NCBI GenBank assembly: GCA_947074125.1
Contig: CAMTOM010000002.1
Span: forward strand, 1-18,164
Source: an uncultured Desulfovibrionaceae bacterium
GTDB lineage: Bacteria; Desulfobacterota; Desulfovibrionia; Desulfovibrionales; Desulfovibrionaceae
Direction: 5' to 3'
DNA: 18,164 nucleotides
The first letter of the stretch is position 1, and each line of letters opens with the position of its first letter. This document shows positions 1 to 7,757 of this stretch, one piece after another. Both the position numbers and the translations under genes were made by a program. Under the pieces are notes generated by a model. That model worked only from the letters and a program-made list of their open reading frames with translations, was not told where the DNA came from and made no database searches.

Positions 1-87
1 GGGAAAATAGTGCGTGTTAGTGTAGATATAGATGGAGAAAAGATGAAGCAAAAACAGTGTGAATTAGTACATTTCAGTATGAACTGA
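1..87 (+). CDS. 3' end of an unidentified protein (partial)
   Basis: Frame 1 is open from the first base to a TGA at 85-87 and gives 28 residues ending in CELVHFSMN. The stretch VRVSVDIDGEKMKQKQ alternates hydrophobic and charged residues like a terminal beta-strand pair, which looks more like real protein than chance. The gene would begin outside the window, so no family can be named. An ATG at 43 preceded by GGAG could start a 14-residue peptide instead, but the frame is open well upstream of it. The call rests only on an open frame and plausible composition. Confidence 0.4.
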   Translation, partial: GKIVRVSVDIDGEKMKQKQCELVHFSMN

Positions 88-129
88 GTTGTGTGAAAGC
101 ATGTGTGTGCATAAAAGAGAGTTCTCATG

Positions 130-159
130 AAAGAAGAGAGAATCGTATTGCTCTTCTTT
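130..159. other. Inverted repeat downstream of the partial gene
   Basis: AAAGAAGAG (130-138) and CTCTTCTTT (151-159) are perfect 9-base complements, and AAT/ATT (141-143, 147-149) can continue the stem around a CGT loop after a small bulge. It lies 43 bases after the stop at 87, so it could be the 3' hairpin of that transcript. It is not followed by a T-run (GGAGAG comes next), so intrinsic termination is doubtful. Confidence 0.35.
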
Positions 160-352
160 GGAGAGAATGGCATAAAAGGTTTTCTTTGTCTATCGCCAAC
201 AAGTGATATCTATATTTTTTATTTTTTGATATAAAAAAATGTAAGTATTTGCCGCGCTAGTGTTGCGAAAAAGATGTGTATACAGCTACTTTGGGTATTA
301 TGTATTGTGGTATGGATTCTGTAATCGCGTTGTTACATGGGAGATTTGTAAG
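160..352. other. AT-rich spacer before rimO
   Basis: No gene is seen here. Positions 211-240 consist almost only of A and T, with a TATAAA at 230-235 and complementary T- and A-runs around GATAT. This could be the core or upstream element of a rimO promoter, but I found no convincing -35 at the right distance. A second -10-like TATACA lies at 279-284, also without a good partner. Confidence 0.35.
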
Positions 353-1642
353 GTGAAGGTGTATTCCGTCAGTTTGGGGTGTCCGAAAAATCGCGTAGAT
401 ACGGAACACTTTCTGGGCTCTTTGGGAAGTGATGTGTCGCTTGTGCCGCATCTTGGCAGAGCGGATGTGGTTTTTATCAATACCTGCGGTTTTATTCTGC
501 CTGCTGTGCAAGAATCTGTGCGCACCATTCTGGATGCTGTAGCGCATTGTGGGCGCTTGAAACGCCGTCCTTTTCTTGTTGTGGGGGGATGTCTGTCTGG
601 TCGATATGGAGTGACGGAGCTTGCAAAAGAGATTCCTGAAGTTGACTTGTGGCTTGATGGGATTGAGCGCAGCACATGGGCAGAACAACTGCTGACACGT
701 CTGTCTTTGCCTTTACCGCCTGCGGGGCGCTTACTTTCAACGCCACCCTCATATGCCTGGCTGAAAATCAGTGATGGCTGTCGCCATCACTGTGCTTTTT
801 GTACTATTCCTGCCATTCGTGGCAGGCATCGTTCCCTGTCTCGTGCTGTTTTGCGGGAAGAGGCATCGTTATTATTGGAACGTGGTGTAAAGGAGCTTGT
901 GCTTGTGGCACAGGATACCACCGCATGGGGGGAGGATATTGACGAACCTCATGGGCTTGTAAGCTTATTGGAAGAGCTTGTAAAACTTGACGGATTGCAA
1001 CGCTTGCGTTTGATGTATCTTTATCCTGCGGGTATTTCAAAAAAGCTTCTGTCTTTTATTGCCGATACGGGGGCTCCTGTCTTGCCGTATTTTGATATTC
1101 CGCTGCAACACGCGCATCCAGAAATCTTACAGCGTATGGGACGCCCTTTTGCAGGAGATCCGCGAAAGGCTGTGGATCGCATTCGTACAGCATTGCCTGA
1201 GGCTGCTTTGCGTACATCGCTGATTGTGGGTTTTCCAGGAGAGACGGAGGCGCATTTCAAGGCACTGTGTGATTTTGTACAGGATATGCAATGCGCTCAC
1301 TTGGGCGTATTCGCCTACCAGCCAGAGGAAGGAACGCCTGCGGCAAGCTTCCCCAATCAGCTTCCCGATGCTGTGAAAGAAGAGCGGCGTGCTGCAATTA
1401 TGAGAATTCAGGCAGAAATAAGCGAGAGCTGGCTTTCTTCTTTTGTCGGACAGAAAATGGAGGTGCTCGTGGATGCACCGCATCCCGAATGGCCCGGACT
1501 GCATACGGGGCGTGTGTGGTTCCAGGCTCCTGAGATTGATGGGGTCACATATATCAGTGGTGAAGGGGTCACGCCTGGGGCATTGGTCGAAGCAAATATT
1601 GAAGAGAGCGCAGTGTATGATCTGACAGCGCTCGTAGAGTGA
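353..1642 (+). CDS. rimO: Ribosomal protein S12 methylthiotransferase RimO
   Basis: RimO is a radical-SAM enzyme that adds a methylthio group to a conserved aspartate of ribosomal protein S12, using two [4Fe-4S] clusters. The reading frame runs back to 260, but the first 31 codons match no family sequence. GTG at 353 begins VKVYSVSLGCPKNRVDTE, the typical N-terminus, and has GGGAG (339-343) nine bases upstream, giving 429 residues (E. coli RimO is about 440). Cys10, Cys45 and Cys80 form the N-terminal cluster site. Cys143, Cys147 and Cys150 are the radical-SAM CxxxCxxC. LIVGFPGET follows in the core, and a TRAM domain occupies roughly residues 365-429. The related MiaB is less likely because of the GCPKNRVDTE start. 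The gene stands alone and is convergent with the next operon. Confidence 0.96.
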   Translation: MKVYSVSLGCPKNRVDTEHFLGSLGSDVSLVPHLGRADVVFINTCGFILPAVQESVRTILDAVAHCGRLKRRPFLVVGGCLSGRYGVTELAKEIPEVDLWLDGIERSTWAEQLLTRLSLPLPPAGRLLSTPPSYAWLKISDGCRHHCAFCTIPAIRGRHRSLSRAVLREEASLLLERGVKELVLVAQDTTAWGEDIDEPHGLVSLLEELVKLDGLQRLRLMYLYPAGISKKLLSFIADTGAPVLPYFDIPLQHAHPEILQRMGRPFAGDPRKAVDRIRTALPEAALRTSLIVGFPGETEAHFKALCDFVQDMQCAHLGVFAYQPEEGTPAASFPNQLPDAVKEERRAAIMRIQAEISESWLSSFVGQKMEVLVDAPHPEWPGLHTGRVWFQAPEIDGVTYISGEGVTPGALVEANIEESAVYDLTALVE

Positions 1643-1682
1643 AACAAAGAGCCTCATGAAGTGATTCGTGAGGCTCTTTGTT
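1643..1682. terminator. Hairpin terminator shared by convergent genes
   Basis: The 18-base arms 1643-1660 and 1665-1682 pair along their full length apart from one T-G wobble, enclosing a GTGA loop. The hairpin begins on the base after the rimO stop and lies 37 bases beyond the stop of the convergent operon, so it can serve both strands. The outermost pairs are AAC/GTT, so each strand ends in a short T-rich arm, but no long T-run follows. Confidence 0.75.
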
Positions 1683-1719
1683 CATTGATAGTGTAAGACG
1701 TTCGTGATTCGTGCCGGTA

Positions 1720-2565
1720 TTAGTGGGCGGTAACGATATAATAGTTAATGGATTTGAGCTTCTGATTGCTGTCGAAAACGAGATCAAAGTGTGTACTGCC
1801 GACCCACTCTGGAGAATCTGCGTACTTCCAGATTGTCTCATCAGGGACATCGCCTGCCGTGATGGTAAAAAGAGATTCCAGTGCTTTGCCATGCCCCAGT
1901 TTTTTTTGAAGAGTTTCTGGAGTATCAAGGCCTATGGTAAGACCGCCAATACTCTGGTTGGGGATGGAAAGCTGAATATTGTTTACGATAGTATTTTTCT
2001 GCGTAAGATCGCGCAAAAGTCCTATGCTGGAGGGATGTTTTCCTCCTTGCTGTTGTGCGTCAAAAATCCATTGTTCGTACAGAACGCGACCATCCTGCAA
2101 GGTGTATGTTTTCTTTTCAGAAAAATCCCATGTGCTTTTGAGCAATGACTCATTATGTTCAATGAGCATTTGGGCATGAGCGACAAAACGCGCTATGGTG
2201 CGGTCAAAAGGTTTTGCATTATCTTTGTCAGATAAATGCGCACGAGATGTGATTGCGCTGTCTTTTTTTACCCAGCCTTCAATTTCCTTATCAAAGCTTT
2301 GCACGCGATACCATGTCGTGTTGCCTGCAACTGTAGAGGCAATAATGTATCCGTGTGAGTAGTTTTTTATAGTTCGCACTATGTGAGCATTGGCAGCAGG
2401 AGCTTTCATAACGTGTGCTCCGGCGGTCATTTTATAGACAAGGGGCAGGTCTTCTGTAAGCGCCTGTACCTGAGCATCAGCCTGGCTGTCTATGGCTGAA
2501 GCAGCCCAGACAGGTGTGGAGAATGCGAGAAGGACAGCAAGGGCAAAAAGAGGAAAGCTGTTCAT
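1720..2565 (-). CDS. Secreted SH3-domain protein with C-terminal domain
   Basis: A 281-residue exported protein. Residues 1-21 form a signal peptide (hydrophobic FALAVLLAF core, VWA-A cleavage site). Residues 44-102 look like a bacterial SH3 domain, with RTIKNYSHGY and TTWYRVQSFDKEIEGWVKK, an ending typical of such folds. Residues about 203-281 (IGGLTIGLDTPETLQKKLG, then WKYADSPEW and FDLVFDSNQKLKSI) recall the small BamE/SmpA-like fold, which is only an inference. AGGAGG (2570-2575) lies four bases before the ATG, and the start overlaps the upstream paralogue's stop as ATGA, so the two are translationally coupled. It is the last gene of the acyltransferase operon. The ligand is unknown; SH3 modules of this type often bind cell wall or periplasmic partners. 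Confidence 0.75.
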   Translation of the reverse strand: MNSFPLFALAVLLAFSTPVWAASAIDSQADAQVQALTEDLPLVYKMTAGAHVMKAPAANAHIVRTIKNYSHGYIIASTVAGNTTWYRVQSFDKEIEGWVKKDSAITSRAHLSDKDNAKPFDRTIARFVAHAQMLIEHNESLLKSTWDFSEKKTYTLQDGRVLYEQWIFDAQQQGGKHPSSIGLLRDLTQKNTIVNNIQLSIPNQSIGGLTIGLDTPETLQKKLGHGKALESLFTITAGDVPDETIWKYADSPEWVGSTHFDLVFDSNQKLKSINYYIVTAH

Positions 2566-3026
2566 ATATCCTCCTGCCGCTGGTAGTGCGACAAATTATC
2601 CTGGCAGGGAGTAAGAATGACCTCTTCATTGCGGGGGGGAGTGGGTATAGCATCAATACTGGTCATTGTGGTTTGAATGGTATTGTCTGGTGTCTGGGGG
2701 GTAAGCGTAAGTGCGTTGCCTTTTTTTACCCAGCCCTCAATTGCCTTGTCAAAGCTTTGAACATGGTACCATGTTGTCTTGTTCACAACCTTGGATGTCG
2801 TAACGTAGCCTTCAGAATAGTTTCTGATTGTTCGTAACACTTTGGCACTGTTGCTGGGGGAAGCCACCACTTTTGCCCCTTTACCCATCTTGTAGGTAAA
2901 AGGAAAGTCATTCTGCACCGTTTGCTCTTGAGAACTGGCTTGTGTTTCCAGAGCAAAAGCAGCCCAGCCTGATGCATGTAACGTCAAAAGGAGTGTAATG
3001 GGAATGAGAAAGGCGTGAATGTTCAT
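2562..3026 (-). CDS. Secreted SH3-domain protein, short paralogue
   Basis: A 154-residue paralogue of the next gene downstream. It has a signal peptide (residues about 1-23, LIPITLLLTL core) and an SH3-like domain at about 44-102 with RTIRNYSEGY and TTWYHVQSFDKAIEGWVKK, nearly identical in these blocks to its neighbour. After the domain it ends in a short Pro/Thr-rich tail and lacks the C-terminal domain of the longer copy. AAGGAG (3032-3037) sits five bases upstream of the ATG. It follows the SGNH gene by 28 bases and overlaps the next gene by four. The pair most simply reflects a tandem duplication followed by loss or gain of the C-terminal part. Confidence 0.75.
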   Translation of the reverse strand: MNIHAFLIPITLLLTLHASGWAAFALETQASSQEQTVQNDFPFTYKMGKGAKVVASPSNSAKVLRTIRNYSEGYVTTSKVVNKTTWYHVQSFDKAIEGWVKKGNALTLTPQTPDNTIQTTMTSIDAIPTPPRNEEVILTPCQDNLSHYQRQEDI

Positions 3027-3054
3027 GTGCTCTCCTTATGGCTGTATTGTTTTA

Positions 3055-4320
3055 CTATTCAGGCAATGGCAGTGGGCGATTTCCTTTGGGATAGGGGAAA
3101 TGTGAACATCCTTCTTCGTCTGTTTCACCTTCAAAAGCAACAGTATTCAAAGGGTCATGGTAGGGAGTGAGTTTTCGTGTACTCTGTACTCTTTGAATGT
3201 ATTCTTCCACATTGGCTGCTGTGATGCGATGTTTGTCTGCGGCAATGCTTCGCAAAATATATCGTCCAACACCAACACCAAAGTGGAAAGCATCATAATA
3301 ATTGGCGATATTTTGTACTATTTCTGGCACATCGTCAAAGCCATAAAATTGGACATTGCTTTTATTTTTGAGCGCGTTGATAAGATAACGTACAGAGACT
3401 TCATAGTTCTCCCAGGGAATGCGCCCAAAAGCAGAGTATGGGGGAATGAGTGCGTATGTCGTAATATGTGATGGCGTTTGTAGCAGAGCCTTTTCAAGAG
3501 CCAGCAGTGGCGGTGGAGGCTGTTGCGATATTATAGGGTGATAGCGGACATGGTCTTTCTTGAAGATTTCACCGGTTTTGAGCTGCTCCAGATTTTGAGG
3601 AAATTCAAGTCCATAACGTGTGAAGAGGCGAGCCTTGCTATAGTTATGCACTGAAGAGCGGAGTTTTTCCAAATCAAGAAATGCATCATTGGAGAATACA
3701 AAAGCCTGCCCTGCGAGTACAAGGGTTTCTGAGGTCCACATAGCATTGAGGCGTTCCCACCACGTCCCGAAATAGAGTTTTTGTGGAAAATAAGGAATAT
3801 CGTTATAAAAATCGGGGCTAAGCGTGAAAAAAGCATGAGGCTCAAAGGCGAGGATAATATATTTAATGCTAGGGCTTTGGATCAACTTTTTATAGATGAT
3901 CAATGCTTCTCCATAGCTAAGACCACCAGTGGCAAAGTTAAAGGGAGCAGGGAGTTCTGCGTATTCTTCAACTTCTTTATCAAGAAAATTTTCGAGAACG
4001 GAAGAGCCAATGAGCGCTGTCTGCCTGTCTTTTTCATCATAAAAATGTCGCCGGATAAGACCTGGATGGCGGTAACGGGCATTATCGGTATAGTGGAGAG
4101 TACCTACGGTTTGGTTATGGAATACTTGTAAAGGATCGACTGCCAGTACAAACAATAGAGTAAGCAGTGGTATACTCAGCGCTAATGCGAGCGCTCCCCA
4201 GAGATGTTTGCGTGACTGGGAAGAGGGTGCATCATTATGGAAGGTAAAGAGGCAATCTCCCAGAGAGCTGATTTTTTTACGTACGATAGTCGTACTAGAA
4301 CTGGAAGTAGATGAACTCAT
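3055..4320 (-). CDS. Membrane-anchored SGNH/AlgX-like protein
   Basis: A 421-residue protein with a Ser/Thr-rich cytoplasmic N-terminus, one membrane helix (residues about 41-61) and an extracytoplasmic SGNH-like domain. The nucleophile block is probably ALIGSSVLENF (Ser106 or Ser107), the glycine block NFATGG (128-133), and the catalytic Asp-His pair YYDAFHFG (Asp343, His346). Proteins of this type work beside MBOAT acyltransferases, as AlgJ/AlgX do with AlgI, passing acetyl groups to polysaccharide outside the membrane. Here the ATG lies inside the MBOAT gene with a 26-base overlap and only GGAAAA as a weak ribosome site, which suggests coupling. The residue assignment is inferred from motif order; overall similarity to AlgX itself is not obvious. 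Confidence 0.7.
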   Translation of the reverse strand: MSSSTSSSSTTIVRKKISSLGDCLFTFHNDAPSSQSRKHLWGALALALSIPLLTLLFVLAVDPLQVFHNQTVGTLHYTDNARYRHPGLIRRHFYDEKDRQTALIGSSVLENFLDKEVEEYAELPAPFNFATGGLSYGEALIIYKKLIQSPSIKYIILAFEPHAFFTLSPDFYNDIPYFPQKLYFGTWWERLNAMWTSETLVLAGQAFVFSNDAFLDLEKLRSSVHNYSKARLFTRYGLEFPQNLEQLKTGEIFKKDHVRYHPIISQQPPPPLLALEKALLQTPSHITTYALIPPYSAFGRIPWENYEVSVRYLINALKNKSNVQFYGFDDVPEIVQNIANYYDAFHFGVGVGRYILRSIAADKHRITAANVEEYIQRVQSTRKLTPYHDPLNTVAFEGETDEEGCSHFPYPKGNRPLPLPE

Positions 4321-5734
4321 TGGTTTTTTCCGGTATTGTCAATGCCGTGATACAGAGGCCAAGAAGAAAGGCCACCCACAAGGTCAGTCGCAGTCTGGGG
4401 GTGGCATTACTTACGATTTGTGTACTGTTAGGAGCAAAAAAGGCGATGAGGTATGCGCCTACACAGATAGCGACAACTGCTTCAAAAGCATAAATGGTTC
4501 TATAGGTGGCACTTTTAATAGCAGCAATATACTCTGGAGTGAATCCCAGACCGTTGAAGCCAGCCAACCCCTGAAAAACACCTGTCAGCGCGTCAAGAGA
4601 AGGTGCTCGTCCGAGTAGGGTCGTTATCAAAAAAAGTGAAAATGTGAGTGCCCAGCCTGTGAAGGCAGAGGTGGTCAGTCCGAGCTGTTTTGTCCAGAAG
4701 CGATGAATGACAAGAGCAATCCCATGACATAAGCCCCACAAAACAAAGCACCATGATGCGCCATGCCAGATGCCACCGATGAAGAATGTTAGAAAAAGGT
4801 TGAGATAGCTACGCCATGGTGCGCACTTACTACCCCCCAGAGCAAAGTAAAGATAGTCTCGCAGCCAGCGTGAAAGCGTGACATGCCAGCGTCGCCAAAA
4901 ATCCTGGATACTGACAGCTTTGAATGGTGAGAAAAAGTTTTGTGGTAGGCAAATATTAAAGAAAAGGGCACAGCCAATAGCCATATCGCTGTAGCCTGAA
5001 AAATCATAGTAGATTTGCGCTGTTGTGGCAAATGTCCCCAATAAGGCGTCGGCAGCACTTAAGGTTACTCCGGTTTTGAGAGTGGCACTCACAACGGGAG
5101 CAAGACTGTCGGCGATAAGAACTTTTTTGGCCAGCCCGATGGAAAGCATGCACAAGCCAGCGTACATATTCCCCCAATTGAGGCGAAGATTCTTTTCTGA
5201 GGCGAATTGGGGCATCATTTCTCTATGATGCACAATAGGGCCAGCGACAAGCTGGGGGAAAAAACAAACGAACAGACAGTAGTCAATGAGTCCCTGTCCG
5301 GAAGGATCGTGTTCTTTTGAATAAATATCTGCCAGATATGAAATTTGCTGGAAGGTAAAAAAGCTGATGCCTATGGGGAGGATAATATGTGTGAGTGGCA
5401 GGCTGGAGTCTAATAGGGTATTGATATTGGTAATCAGAAAATCTGTGTACTTGTAATAGCCAAGAGCCGCAAGGTTGATGGCGACGCCAGCGATAAACAA
5501 GGGCTTGCGCCAGGTATTTGCCTGAGAAATCCATATCCCAAAACCATAATTCACAATAATGGAAGCAAGAATGATCCAGGTATTGCTTGGCTTCCAGTAG
5601 CCATAGTAAAACAGGGAAGCCAAAAAAAGGAAGACTAGTGAGGCACGTCCCGCACCGAGGCGGATAAGGAGATGGTATATAATAATCGTGACGGGTAAAA
5701 ATGCACAAAGAAAAATAAGGGAACTGAAAACCAT
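4295..5734 (-). CDS. MBOAT family membrane O-acyltransferase (AlgI-like)
   Basis: A 479-residue polytopic membrane protein of the AlgI/DltB class, which moves acyl (usually acetyl) groups across the membrane for attachment to exported polysaccharide. The start MVFSSLIFLCAFLPV is typical of the family. The core signature FWRRWHVTLSRWLRDYLY has His284, and GGIWHGASWCFVLWG carries the invariant His324. YYDFSGYSDMAIG (242-254) is another hallmark. It is the first gene of the operon, with a promoter at 5816-5845; the ribosome site is weak (AAGG, about 13 bases upstream). There are no alginate synthesis genes nearby, so the substrate is more likely another exopolysaccharide or lipopolysaccharide glycan. 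I give no gene symbol because algI would overstate the function. Confidence 0.9.
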   Translation of the reverse strand: MVFSSLIFLCAFLPVTIIIYHLLIRLGAGRASLVFLFLASLFYYGYWKPSNTWIILASIIVNYGFGIWISQANTWRKPLFIAGVAINLAALGYYKYTDFLITNINTLLDSSLPLTHIILPIGISFFTFQQISYLADIYSKEHDPSGQGLIDYCLFVCFFPQLVAGPIVHHREMMPQFASEKNLRLNWGNMYAGLCMLSIGLAKKVLIADSLAPVVSATLKTGVTLSAADALLGTFATTAQIYYDFSGYSDMAIGCALFFNICLPQNFFSPFKAVSIQDFWRRWHVTLSRWLRDYLYFALGGSKCAPWRSYLNLFLTFFIGGIWHGASWCFVLWGLCHGIALVIHRFWTKQLGLTTSAFTGWALTFSLFLITTLLGRAPSLDALTGVFQGLAGFNGLGFTPEYIAAIKSATYRTIYAFEAVVAICVGAYLIAFFAPNSTQIVSNATPRLRLTLWVAFLLGLCITALTIPEKTNEFIYFQF

Positions 5735-5815
5735 AGGAGTGTCACGGCCTTATAAATAAAATAGAGGAGTAAACAATAAGATGAAAAATACTTTTGCGAA
5801 ATTGTTTGGAGAAAT

Positions 5816-5845
5816 ATTTTAGCATAGGGGGAGATGCCTTGGCAA
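5816..5845 (-). promoter_or_regulatory. Sigma-70-type promoter of the acyltransferase operon
   Basis: On the minus strand TTGCCA (5845-5840, 5 of 6 consensus) is followed after 18 bases by TAAAAT (5821-5816, 5 of 6), which is preceded by TGC, an extended -10. Transcription would start near 5809, leaving a leader of about 75 bases before the MBOAT ATG. This is the best promoter match on the left side of the window. Confidence 0.6.
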
Positions 5846-5934
5846 GTCTGCCCTGGGTGGAATGAGGATTGGCAGAAGTGCTGATACAAGGGGTATATCG
5901 AAGGAAAAATTCACGATATGCTTTGCTGTTATTG

Positions 5935-5975
5935 GCACGGAATGGCGAGAAAAGCGTTCTTTTGCCATTCCGTGC
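5935..5975 (-). terminator. Hairpin after the aminotransferase gene
   Basis: GCACGGAATGGC (5935-5946) and GCCATTCCGTGC (5964-5975) are perfect 12-base complements. AAAAG/CTTTT inside the loop can add a second stem. It begins ten bases beyond the aminotransferase stop. No T-run follows on the minus strand (CAATAACAGC), so it may be an mRNA 3' stabilising hairpin or a weak terminator. Confidence 0.5.
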
Positions 5976-5984
5976 ATCAGTTTA

Positions 5985-7166
5985 TTATGCGCGTGCTTTG
6001 GAAAAGCTTTCCTGTGAGCGTATGATCACATCTTCATCAACACAGAAAGCGAGTCTGAAGTGGCCAGGACAGCCAAAGCCTGTTCCGGGTACGGCAAGAA
6101 TGCGCTCCTGCTGGAGTTTTTGCACGAAAGCAATATCGTCTCCTCCTGGAGCTTTGGGGAAAAAGTAGAATGCGCCTGCGGGCATTTGGTATTCATAGCC
6201 GCTTTCATCGAGTACGCGAGCCATCGCCTTGCGGCGCGCTGCATAAATGGAAAGATCTACCTGTGAGCCAAGGGCGTGCATCATAATATGCTGCCCGATA
6301 ACTGGGGCATTGACATATCCCAGTATCCTGTTGGCTAGTGTCAGGCCTGCCATAAGCTCTTCCTGTTCTGGCATGTTCGGAGTGATGGCAATATAGCCCA
6401 GACGTACACCAGGCAGGGAAAGATTTTTTGAGAAGGAGCTGACACAAATGGCATGGGAATAGAGTGGCAGGAGTGAGGGAACGGTGGCGCCATCAAAAGC
6501 GAGAAAGCGATAGGGTTCATCTGCAATGAGAAAAATGGGACGTCCGTATTCCTGCGATTTGTTTCGCAGCAGTGTGGCAATTTCTTCAAGCTGGGCTTTG
6601 CTATAAATAACTCCCGTAGGATTATTGGGAGAGTTCAGGAGGAGAATCCGTGTCTTTGGGGTGATTGCTGCTGACAGGGCGTTTATGTCAGGAGCAAAGG
6701 TGTCTGTCTGACTGGGAACAGCATGAAGGACTGCCCCGTGGTTAGCTACATATGAGGAGTATTCAACAAAGTAGGGGGCTAGTGTGACTACCTGATCGCC
6801 GTGATTGAGCAGTGCCCGAAAAACAGCATTCAGTCCCCCTGCGGCACCGCACGTAAGCAGAACATGCTCTGCTTGCAATGCTATTCCCTGCTCCTGTGTA
6901 AGATGTTTGGCAAGAGCCTGGCGTGCCCAGGGATAGCCGGCATTGGGCATATAGCCAAAAGCAAAAGGGGTGCCTGCTTTTGTAGCCAGTTCGCGCAAAG
7001 CATCACCTACGCAAGAAGGAGCAGGCAAGTCAGGATTTCCCAAACTGAAATCATACACATTTTCTGCGCCAAACTGCTCTTTGAGCTGTGCTCCAGCTTC
7101 GAACATTTTTCTGATCCAGGAAGAATTTTTCACTGAATCGGCAATAGACTGTGCGAGAATTGACAT
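5985..7166 (-). CDS. Pyridoxal-phosphate aminotransferase, class I/II
   Basis: A 393-residue fold-type I aminotransferase of the aspartate aminotransferase kind, cytoplasmic. Visible motifs are SLGNPDLPAP (41-50), NSPNNPTGVIY (178-188), IADEPYRF (214-221) with Asp216 for the pyridine nitrogen, and SSFSKNLSLPGVRLGY (243-258) with Lys247 as the PLP Schiff-base lysine and Arg255 for phosphate. The N-terminal block SSWIRKMFEAG resembles enzymes annotated only as pyridoxal phosphate-dependent aminotransferase in Desulfovibrio, so the amino donor (aspartate, alanine or aromatic) is uncertain. AAGGAG (7175-7180) lies eight bases before the ATG. It is a single-gene unit, divergent from the lipoprotein gene. 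Confidence 0.9.
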   Translation of the reverse strand: MSILAQSIADSVKNSSWIRKMFEAGAQLKEQFGAENVYDFSLGNPDLPAPSCVGDALRELATKAGTPFAFGYMPNAGYPWARQALAKHLTQEQGIALQAEHVLLTCGAAGGLNAVFRALLNHGDQVVTLAPYFVEYSSYVANHGAVLHAVPSQTDTFAPDINALSAAITPKTRILLLNSPNNPTGVIYSKAQLEEIATLLRNKSQEYGRPIFLIADEPYRFLAFDGATVPSLLPLYSHAICVSSFSKNLSLPGVRLGYIAITPNMPEQEELMAGLTLANRILGYVNAPVIGQHIMMHALGSQVDLSIYAARRKAMARVLDESGYEYQMPAGAFYFFPKAPGGDDIAFVQKLQQERILAVPGTGFGCPGHFRLAFCVDEDVIIRSQESFSKARA

Positions 7167-7192
7167 ATCACTTACTCCTTGTGGGACATTAT

Positions 7193-7220
7193 TTGTAATT
7201 GTCTTTATTGCAACTATACT
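7193..7220 (+). promoter_or_regulatory. Candidate promoter of the lipoprotein gene
   Basis: TTGTAA (7193-7198) and TATACT (7215-7220) are separated by 16 bases. Transcription would start near 7227, about 30 bases before the start codon. The -10 is good (5 of 6), the -35 fair (4 of 6). The aminotransferase promoter must lie in the same 91-base gap on the other strand, but I could not place it. Confidence 0.45.
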
Positions 7221-7257
7221 GTAAGAGCATGTGAAGACATACTCTTAAGGAGATTTG

Positions 7258-7656
7258 ATGATGCTCCATAAATTTGCGTTTTTTCTTATATTCCCTGCGC
7301 TTGCGTCGTGCGCATCTCCCAAAATAGAAAGTGAGGGAGGCTTGGGGGCTATAATCAAATGGGAGGATCGGCATCGCTGCTCCCGAATCTCTCCGGAAAT
7401 ATTACTTTCTGGTGTGCCTGCGGAGACTGTACGCTTTGCGGTCTGGCTTGAAGAAGGCACTTCCCCTCGACGCTATCTTGGTGGTGGCATTTATGAAAAT
7501 GACCGCCAGGGTATTATCCCTGAGGGGGCGCTTGCGCAAACGTATCGTGGTGCTTGTCCTGGAGGAGAGACCAAGCGTTACCGCTATACTGTTGCTGCTT
7601 ATGATAAGTCCAATAAAAGTCTTGCCAATGTACGCTATGAGTTTGATTTGAAATAG
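7258..7656 (+). CDS. Small PEBP-like (YbhB-type) lipoprotein
   Basis: About 132 residues with a lipoprotein signal: a hydrophobic segment ending in the lipobox LASC, the acylated cysteine being Cys18. The mature part shows the order SPEILLSGVPAETVRFAVWL, GGGIYENDRQGIIPEGA, then YRGACPGGETKRYRYTVAAYD. This resembles the phosphatidylethanolamine-binding-protein (Raf kinase inhibitor-like) family, where SP...GVP..T..FA and Y.G.CPP.G.HRY.F.V.A.D recur. The usual ligand-pocket His residues are not evident, so binding may differ. AAGGAG (7247-7252) serves either ATG 7258 or ATG 7261; spacing slightly favours 7261. A TTG at 7255 is too close. Cys41 and Cys100 might form a disulfide. The family call is inference from motif order. 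Confidence 0.65.
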   Translation: MMLHKFAFFLIFPALASCASPKIESEGGLGAIIKWEDRHRCSRISPEILLSGVPAETVRFAVWLEEGTSPRRYLGGGIYENDRQGIIPEGALAQTYRGACPGGETKRYRYTVAAYDKSNKSLANVRYEFDLK

Positions 7657-7680
7657 AATTTTTGCTGCCTGAGCATTCCA

Positions 7681-7721
7681 AAGACCGCTTTATCAAGGTA
7701 AAGCGGTCTTGTTTTTTGTTT
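7681..7721 (+). terminator. Intrinsic terminator of the lipoprotein gene
   Basis: AAGACCGCTTTA (7681-7692) and TAAAGCGGTCTT (7699-7710) pair perfectly over 12 bases around the loop TCAAGG, and GTTTTTTGTTT follows. It lies 24 bases after the stop. On the minus strand it could also slow transcription leaving the convergent gene ending at 7758, though the T-run there is short. Confidence 0.92.
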
Positions 7722-7757
7722 GCTGGCTGTATTATGGACTGTTCTGCTGAGTCATGT

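Noticed and set aside
260..352. Upstream extension of rimO by 31 codons
   Set aside because: The extra residues (Cys/Tyr/Trp-rich) match no RimO N-terminus, and the GTG at 353 has a proper ribosome site and the conserved start of the family.
5781..5822. A 13-codon plus-strand frame preceded by GAGGAG
   Set aside because: Very short, with the ribosome site too far upstream, and located between a minus-strand promoter and its gene; probably chance.
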